Shown in pieces: positions 5,261-9,579 of a DNA stretch of 9,579 nt; the first letter of the stretch is position 1; each line of letters opens with the position of its first letter. Origin of the DNA: an uncultured Oscillospiraceae bacterium (GTDB lineage Bacteria > Bacillota > Clostridia > Oscillospirales > Acutalibacteraceae). A program made the position numbers and the translations under genes. The notes beneath the pieces are model-generated. The model searched no databases and was not told the DNA's origin. It saw only the letters and a list, made by a program, of their open reading frames with translations. The stretch is taken from positions 1-9,579 of the forward strand of contig CAJUSM010000011.1 in the NCBI GenBank assembly GCA_910588935.1, read 5' to 3'.

Positions 5261-6997
5261 ATGCGCAATGGACGAATTCGGTCCTTCCGCTGGGCACTGC
5301 GCACAGCAGTGTTCTGTATGGCGCTGCCCCTTGCCACCCTGCTTATTACCAATTCCCTCTATTCCATTCGGGCCTTTAATATGAAGCTGGCTGAGTCCAA
5401 CCAACGGACGGTAGATACCTGTGTTTGGCAGATAGAGGACCAGCTCTCCGCGGTAGATGACAGCCTCTCTGCCATTGCCGCCGGCAATGTAGACTTTCAG
5501 GCCCTTTCCAATGGGGTCCAGCCCCTGCAGGCCCATTTGGCTTCTTATGCCTTGTACCAGCAGCTAAAGCCTATTGCGGCCTCTTACACAGCGGTACGGG
5601 CTTTCTTTATATATAGCCAAACCAGCAGCACAGAAAGAGACATCTTTACCGAGGACTTTGCTTACCCCCAAAAGCTGGAAATCCGCCAGTATATCCACAG
5701 CGCGGTGCAAGACAACAGCTATTCCATGAATATGGGCTGGCGCTGGGCGCAAATTGGAGAAGAGGCTTATTTGCTGCGGTTTTTTGGGGGCCGAGGGACC
5801 TACTTGGTGGCCCTGGCCCCACTGGAACAGCTGGTTGGCACCGCCGAGTGGGAGATGGGCCGAGAAGCTGTGGTTTCCTTTACCACCCTGGAAAATAAGC
5901 CTTTAACACAGGAAGATTTTATAGAAGCGCACAAAATTGATCTGCAGGGGGATTATAGCGGCTACTTTTTTTCCGGCTCTCCCCAAAGGTTTATGATTAT
6001 TGGCCGGCAGCTGCGGAACGCTAACTGCATGCTGGTGTTCTTAGTAGGGCGCACAGGACACCTGGAGGTACTGGATCCTGTTCAGATTACCCTTTTGGTG
6101 CTTTCCCTCTTAACCGTGCTGCTGATCCCCGCTTTGCTTATGAGGCTGGACAGGCAGATTGTGGCCCCCATGGAAAAAATAAAGCAGACCATGATCCGCA
6201 TACTGGAGGGCGACCTGGAAGCCCGGGTGGCTACCAAAGGGCAGATTTTGGAGTTTCAGCAGATGGGCGAAACCTTTAACACTATGATGGACCAGATTAA
6301 GAACCTGGAAATTGAGTGCTATAAGCAGGAAATTGAAACCCAGAAAGTGCAGCTCCAGTACCTGCAGCTGCAAATACGCCCCCATTTCTTTTTGAACGGG
6401 CTAAAAAACCTGTATGCCATGGCCCAGCAGCAGGACTGCGAAAAGATTCAGAGAACCATCCTGGCGTTCTCCCGGCACATCAGGTACATTTTCCGAGACA
6501 GCATGGAATTTGTTCCCCTGGAGCGAGAGCTGGAGCATGTGCGAACCTATATCGAGCTGCAGTCCTTGAGCTCTGCCCATACGCCAATCTGCCAAATCAG
6601 CGCGGACCAGCGGCTGCTTGGCTTTCCCATTCCCCCCCTTTCTCTCCAGACCTTTGTAGAAAACTCGGTAAAGCACCGGGCAGACCCAGACCAGCCTTTG
6701 GAAATTGACGTAAAAGCCTCTCTCCTCAAAAGCGGCGGAGAGACTTACATTAACCTGGCGGTTAGCGACAATGGCCCCGGCTTTTCCGAAGAGGTGCTCC
6801 GGGAGATTAACGCGCCCTTCGCCGATGTCTACACCGAACACCATGTGGGCCTGAACAACATTAAAAAACGGATGCGCTTGGTCTATGGCACAGGGGTAAT
6901 CTATGCGTTTTACAATACCAACCCTGGCTGTGTGGCTGAAATTATGATCCCCTTTCAGGAGGAAAAGCTGAAGCCAGGAAAGGAGGAAAAACCATGA
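5261..6997 (+). CDS. YesM-like sensor histidine kinase (578 aa)
   Basis: Membrane sensor that phosphorylates the partner regulator encoded directly downstream. Order of parts: a transmembrane helix at about 12-30; an extracellular region at 31-273, in YesM relatives a dCache-type sensor; a second helix at 275-294; a HAMP linker at about 295-347; and a coiled stretch. The His_kinase domain follows with QIRPHFFLNGLKNLY (371-385), where His375 is the phosphorylated residue. The ATPase domain has ENSVKH (467-472), DNGPGF (503-508) and VGLNNIKKRM (529-538). An earlier ATG at 5216 overlaps the -10 box and the one at 5234 has no ribosome site. The ATG at 5261 follows AAAGGGGAGGG, so I chose it. The stop overlaps the regulator start (ATGA). 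The signal is probably an extracellular carbohydrate, alone or bound to the downstream lipoprotein (inference). Confidence 0.92.
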   Translation: MRNGRIRSFRWALRTAVFCMALPLATLLITNSLYSIRAFNMKLAESNQRTVDTCVWQIEDQLSAVDDSLSAIAAGNVDFQALSNGVQPLQAHLASYALYQQLKPIAASYTAVRAFFIYSQTSSTERDIFTEDFAYPQKLEIRQYIHSAVQDNSYSMNMGWRWAQIGEEAYLLRFFGGRGTYLVALAPLEQLVGTAEWEMGREAVVSFTTLENKPLTQEDFIEAHKIDLQGDYSGYFFSGSPQRFMIIGRQLRNANCMLVFLVGRTGHLEVLDPVQITLLVLSLLTVLLIPALLMRLDRQIVAPMEKIKQTMIRILEGDLEARVATKGQILEFQQMGETFNTMMDQIKNLEIECYKQEIETQKVQLQYLQLQIRPHFFLNGLKNLYAMAQQQDCEKIQRTILAFSRHIRYIFRDSMEFVPLERELEHVRTYIELQSLSSAHTPICQISADQRLLGFPIPPLSLQTFVENSVKHRADPDQPLEIDVKASLLKSGGETYINLAVSDNGPGFSEEVLREINAPFADVYTEHHVGLNNIKKRMRLVYGTGVIYAFYNTNPGCVAEIMIPFQEEKLKPGKEEKP

Positions 6998-7794
6998 ATG
7001 TGCTGGTAATTGACGACCAGCCGGAGGTGGTCCGGGGCCTGCTGAGCGGGGTGAACTGGCAGCGGGCGGAAACCGGCAGGGTGTACCCTGCCTACAGCGT
7101 AAAGGAAGCCCAGGGAATCTTCCTCCGGGAGGAAGTTGACATTTTGCTGTGCGATATTGAAATGCCCCCTAATAATGGGTTTGAGCTGCTGCGCTGGGCC
7201 CGAGAGCGGAAACCAGAGGTGGGCTGCATCTTTCTTACCGCCCACGCGGAGTTTGGCTATGCCCAAGAGGCCCTAAAGCTGGGAACCTTTGACTATATTC
7301 TTCAGCCCGCCCCCTACGAGGAGATAGAAGACGCGCTGATCCGGGCGGCTGGAAAGCTTCAGGAAACCGCCAAGCTGCGGCGGTACTACGAATACGAGGA
7401 CTACCGCAGCAGCACCCCGCGCCAGGACACCGCCTTGGAAGAGGACCCTGGGCCTGTGCGCAGGGCTATGGAGTATGTGCGCCGAAACCTGGATAAAGAG
7501 CTAAGCCGCGCCCAAATTGCCGAGGCCATTTTCCTAAGTCCCGAATATCTTTCCCGGCTTTTTAAAAGGGAAACCGGCGGCTCTTTAAGCGACTATATCC
7601 TTACCGAAAAAATGCGGGTAGCCCAATCCTTGCTTTCCGACACAGATGTACCGGTAAGCCTGGTGGCCTCTAGGCTGGGGTACTCCAACTTTTCGTACTT
7701 TTCCCAGGTATTCAAAAAGTTTTCCGGCTGCTCTCCTGTAGAGTACCGCGCCCGAAACCGTAAGACCACAGAAGACCAGGGCGAAAGTGAATGA
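6994..7794 (+). CDS. YesN-like response regulator, receiver plus AraC DNA-binding domain (266 aa)
   Basis: Transcription factor activated by the overlapping histidine kinase. The receiver domain (1-~120) has acidic residues Asp7-Asp8, phospho-acceptor Asp54 in LLCDIEMP, and Thr82 in FLTAHAEF. The last conserved site, normally Lys in a KP motif, is Gln104 in DYILQPAPYEE. The C-terminal AraC/XylS domain (about 155-255) has two helix-turn-helix units: LSRAQIAEAIFLSPEYLSRL followed by FKRETGGS, then VSLVASRLGYSNFSYFSQVF followed by KKFSGCSP. The ATG at 6994 overlaps the kinase stop by four bases and follows AGGAGG. A terminator lies 30 bases after the stop, so the pair forms a two-gene operon. 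The likely target is the binding-protein promoter just downstream, which has phased repeats but no -35 box. Confidence 0.93.
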   Translation: MNVLVIDDQPEVVRGLLSGVNWQRAETGRVYPAYSVKEAQGIFLREEVDILLCDIEMPPNNGFELLRWARERKPEVGCIFLTAHAEFGYAQEALKLGTFDYILQPAPYEEIEDALIRAAGKLQETAKLRRYYEYEDYRSSTPRQDTALEEDPGPVRRAMEYVRRNLDKELSRAQIAEAIFLSPEYLSRLFKRETGGSLSDYILTEKMRVAQSLLSDTDVPVSLVASRLGYSNFSYFSQVFKKFSGCSPVEYRARNRKTTEDQGESE

Positions 7795-7823
7795 AGCGAA
7801 TAAGTTTCTTGCAAAAATATTTT

Positions 7824-7871
7824 AATCACCGGCATGTTTTTAAGTGTTTTTCGATATTGCCGGTGATTTTT
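7824..7871 (+). terminator. Terminator of the kinase-regulator operon
   Basis: AATCACCGGCA (7824-7834) pairs perfectly with TGCCGGTGATT (7858-7868) and is followed by T residues to 7871, a run of five. The loop of 23 bases is longer than usual. It separates the regulator gene from the binding-protein promoter. Confidence 0.75.
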
Positions 7872-7936
7872 GCGATATTATTCACCAATTTCAAATTCAC
7901 TATGCATGATCCACTTGAAAAAAGTTCAAAACCAGA

Positions 7937-7974
7937 CACAAATCGATCACAAATCCGACAATCAAAATCACAAT
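7937..7974 (+). promoter_or_regulatory. Candidate response-regulator binding repeats
   Basis: CACAAATC occurs at 7937-7944 and 7948-7955, 11 bases apart, and CACAAT recurs at 7969-7974, 21 bases after the second copy. These spacings keep the copies on one face of the helix. The cluster ends just before the position of the missing -35 box of the downstream promoter, where AraC-type regulators commonly bind. That the YesN-like regulator binds here is inference. Confidence 0.45.
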
Positions 7975-8002
7975 TTTTACAGAAATCGGGTTAAAAACCA
8001 GC

Positions 8003-8008
8003 TATACT
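8003..8008 (+). promoter_or_regulatory. -10 box of the binding-protein promoter (no -35)
   Basis: TATACT, identical to the -10 box of the kinase operon. Positions 16-18 bases upstream (around 7979-7985) hold nothing like TTGACA; the nearest likeness, TTTACA at 7976-7981, is 21 bases away. Transcription would start near 8015. An activator is probably needed. Confidence 0.55.
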
Positions 8009-8022
8009 AAAGCTTGTTGGCT

Positions 8023-8046
8023 CCGCAGGCCCTTTAGGGCCTGCGG
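8023..8046 (+). ncRNA. Perfect leader hairpin of the binding-protein mRNA
   Basis: CCGCAGGCCC and GGGCCTGCGG form a perfect ten-pair, GC-rich stem closed by TTTA. It begins about eight bases after the predicted transcription start and ends 35 bases before the ATG. No T-run follows, so it is not a terminator. A 5' stabilising hairpin for an abundant mRNA is the simplest reading (inference); it is an mRNA leader element, not a separate RNA gene. Confidence 0.6.
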
Positions 8047-8081
8047 AAATATGGAAAAACGGAAAGGACGGTTCTACAATT

Positions 8082-9579
8082 ATGGCAAAAGCAAAAAGAA
8101 TCATTGCAGTTCTGTTGGCAGTGGCGCTTGTGCTGGCCCTGGCCGCCTGCGGCGGTGACAGCAGCAGCTCCCAGCAGAGCAGCACCCCCGCTGACACCCA
8201 GAGCAGCGCAGACGACACAAGCAGCAAGGCTGGCGAAGAGAGCCAGGCTTCTGTAGAAGACCTGAAGGAGCCTGAGCTGGTGACCCTGGATATTGTAACC
8301 ATGGCCTCCGGCAAAGAGGAAAGCGGCATCGCCCAGGTAGAAGAGGCGATGAACGCCATTCTGGAAGAAAAATTCAATGTAAACGTAAAGCTAACCTTCC
8401 TGCCCTTTGGCAGCTATGCCGAGCAGACCACCCTTCTGCTGTCCTCTGGCGAGGGCGTGGACCTAATGGCAGTGTACATGGTACCCTATGCCTCCTGCGC
8501 CACCAGCGGCCAGATTATGCCCATTGACGACCTGCTGGAGCAGTATGGCCAGGGCATTATTGAGCAGCTGGGCTGGGATATGATTAACTGCGGCAGGGTA
8601 GACGGCGAGCTCTTTGGCCTGACCCAGGGCCGTGACTTGGCGGCTTCCCAGGGCTTCTCTTACCGGCTGGACCTGGCCGAGAAGCACAGCCTGGACATGG
8701 AATCTGTAAAGACCCTGGATGACCTTCACGACATACTAGCCGTGATTAAGGAAAAAGAAGAAAATGTATGGCCTGTGGCTGTCTCCGCCGGTGAAAACAT
8801 TCGTAACTGGGACTGGGACTCTGTAGGCGACGAGATGGTCAACCTGGGTGTTCTGGCCAACCATGCTCAGGATACCACCATTGTAAACCTGTATGAGACC
8901 GACCAGTACAAGGACCTGGTTACCACCATGTACAACTGGATGCAGGAAGGCCTTATCCAGTCTGACGCGGTAAACACCACTGAGACCGCCTCCACCCTTA
9001 TGGAAGCCGGCACAGCCTTTGGCACCTTTACCAATTTGAAGCCCTATTATGCCGAGGAGAATAACCCCAACCTGACCAATAAGATTGGCGTAGTAGAAAT
9101 TATGCCCGCCCTGGCTACCACCGACCGGGTTACCATGGGCCTGTGGTCTATTGCCGGTTCCTGCAAGCATCCCGAGGCGGCTATGAAGGTACTTAACGCC
9201 CTTTACAGCGACCCCGAGGTTGCCAACCTGTATATGTATGGCGTAGAGGGCACCCACTATGAGGTGGTAGAGGAAGGCGCTGTTACCAACGGCCAGGATC
9301 GCATTAACTATCCGGAAGGCCTGGACGCCACCACCACCACCTACCGCAAGAGCGGCACTTGGCTGCAGCCTAACCAGTTTATTGGCGATATCTGGGGCCT
9401 GGATCTGCCCGCCGATTACTGGGACGCTACCCGGGACTTTAACAACAACTCCGATAAGTCCGCGGCTTTTGGTTTCTCCTTTGACGCTACCAAAACCGCC
9501 AATGAGCTGACCGCCTGCACCAACGTGGTAAACAAGTACCACAAGGCCCTGGTTTGCGGCGCCCTGAACCCGGAAGAGA
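8082..9579 (+). CDS. Extracellular solute-binding lipoprotein, LipO/DUF3502-like (partial, 499 aa seen)
   Basis: Surface-anchored binding protein that captures a carbohydrate or oligosaccharide for an ABC importer. The N-terminus MAKAKRIIAVLLAVALVLAL is a signal peptide followed by the lipobox AAC, with Cys23 as lipid anchor. Residues ~24-62 form a Ser/Gln/Asp-rich flexible linker. The mature domain begins near LKEPELVTLDIVTMASGKEE and carries a periplasmic-binding fold. The end of the visible part (GFSFDATKTANELTACTNVV, then a YHKAL stretch) matches the C-terminal DUF3502-type region of LipO-like binding proteins (from memory). The frame stays open to the window edge, so only a short tail is missing. 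The ribosome site is weak or distant (AAAGGA 13 bases before the ATG). The usual partners are YteP/LplB- and YtcP/LplC-like permeases, expected just beyond the edge. Confidence 0.9.
   Translation, partial: MAKAKRIIAVLLAVALVLALAACGGDSSSSQQSSTPADTQSSADDTSSKAGEESQASVEDLKEPELVTLDIVTMASGKEESGIAQVEEAMNAILEEKFNVNVKLTFLPFGSYAEQTTLLLSSGEGVDLMAVYMVPYASCATSGQIMPIDDLLEQYGQGIIEQLGWDMINCGRVDGELFGLTQGRDLAASQGFSYRLDLAEKHSLDMESVKTLDDLHDILAVIKEKEENVWPVAVSAGENIRNWDWDSVGDEMVNLGVLANHAQDTTIVNLYETDQYKDLVTTMYNWMQEGLIQSDAVNTTETASTLMEAGTAFGTFTNLKPYYAEENNPNLTNKIGVVEIMPALATTDRVTMGLWSIAGSCKHPEAAMKVLNALYSDPEVANLYMYGVEGTHYEVVEEGAVTNGQDRINYPEGLDATTTTYRKSGTWLQPNQFIGDIWGLDLPADYWDATRDFNNNSDKSAAFGFSFDATKTANELTACTNVVNKYHKALVCGALNPEE

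Noticed and set aside
7914..7929. TTGAA-N5-TTCAA inverted repeat upstream of the binding-protein promoter
   Set aside because: Short arms in an A-rich stretch and far from the promoter boxes; too likely by chance to call an operator.
7791..7994. 67-codon frame overlapping the regulator stop by ATGA
   Set aside because: It runs through the terminator hairpin and the promoter repeats, has no good ribosome site, and its residues after the first third are low-complexity. The ATGA overlap looks accidental.
8736..9542. 268-codon minus-strand open frame
   Set aside because: It is the antisense of the binding-protein gene, caused by its codon bias; the plus-strand frame has a signal peptide, lipobox and family features.
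1..9579. CRISPR arrays, tRNA, rRNA, riboswitches and toxin-antitoxin pairs
   Set aside because: No regularly spaced repeats, cloverleaf-type sequences or known riboswitch motifs were recognised on either strand.

Overview
The window looks like chromosomal DNA of a low- to mid-GC Gram-positive anaerobe, most likely a gut-type clostridium (Oscillospiraceae/Ruminococcaceae-like). This inference rests on the strong AGGAGG-type ribosome sites, sigma-A promoters close to consensus, a YesM/YesN-type sensor pair, a lipoprotein sugar-binding protein with a Ser/Gln-rich linker, and an ISAs1-type transposase of a kind common in Clostridia. The genus cannot be read from the sequence.

Layout from left to right: (1) the N-terminal 56 codons of an ISAs1-like transposase run off the left edge (minus strand). 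(2) A minus-strand three-gene operon, tetR-type regulator > ABC ATPase > ABC-2 permease (2395 down to 377), has overlapping genes, a perfect TTGACA-17-TATAAT promoter and a symmetric operator-like palindrome over the predicted transcription start. It reads as a self-regulated small-molecule export module. (3) A single plus-strand Gfo/Idh/MocA oxidoreductase (2653-3705) has its own promoter and ends in a strong hairpin terminator. (4) A 415-base gap between convergent genes holds that terminator, a second long inverted repeat and what looks like the decayed 5' end of a peptidase-E-like (S51) gene. (5) A minus-strand aminoglycoside-phosphotransferase-fold kinase (4121-5026) is transcribed divergently from (6) a YesM-like sensor histidine kinase and an overlapping YesN-like AraC response regulator (5261-7794). 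These are followed by a terminator and then (7) an extracellular solute-binding lipoprotein (8082 onward) that runs off the right edge.

The last three genes probably work as one unit: the kinase senses an external sugar or a binding-protein complex, and the regulator activates the binding-protein promoter. That promoter has a good -10, no usable -35, and helically phased CACAAAT-type repeats just upstream, as expected for an activator-dependent promoter. Permease genes would be expected beyond the right edge. The oxidoreductase may belong to the same sugar metabolism, but nothing in the sequence proves it.

I found no convincing wholly new multi-gene system. The most interesting signals are regulatory: the tetR operator, the binding-protein promoter and its leader hairpin, the alternative-pairing inverted repeats after the oxidoreductase, and the coordinated departures from consensus in the kinase and its regulator.
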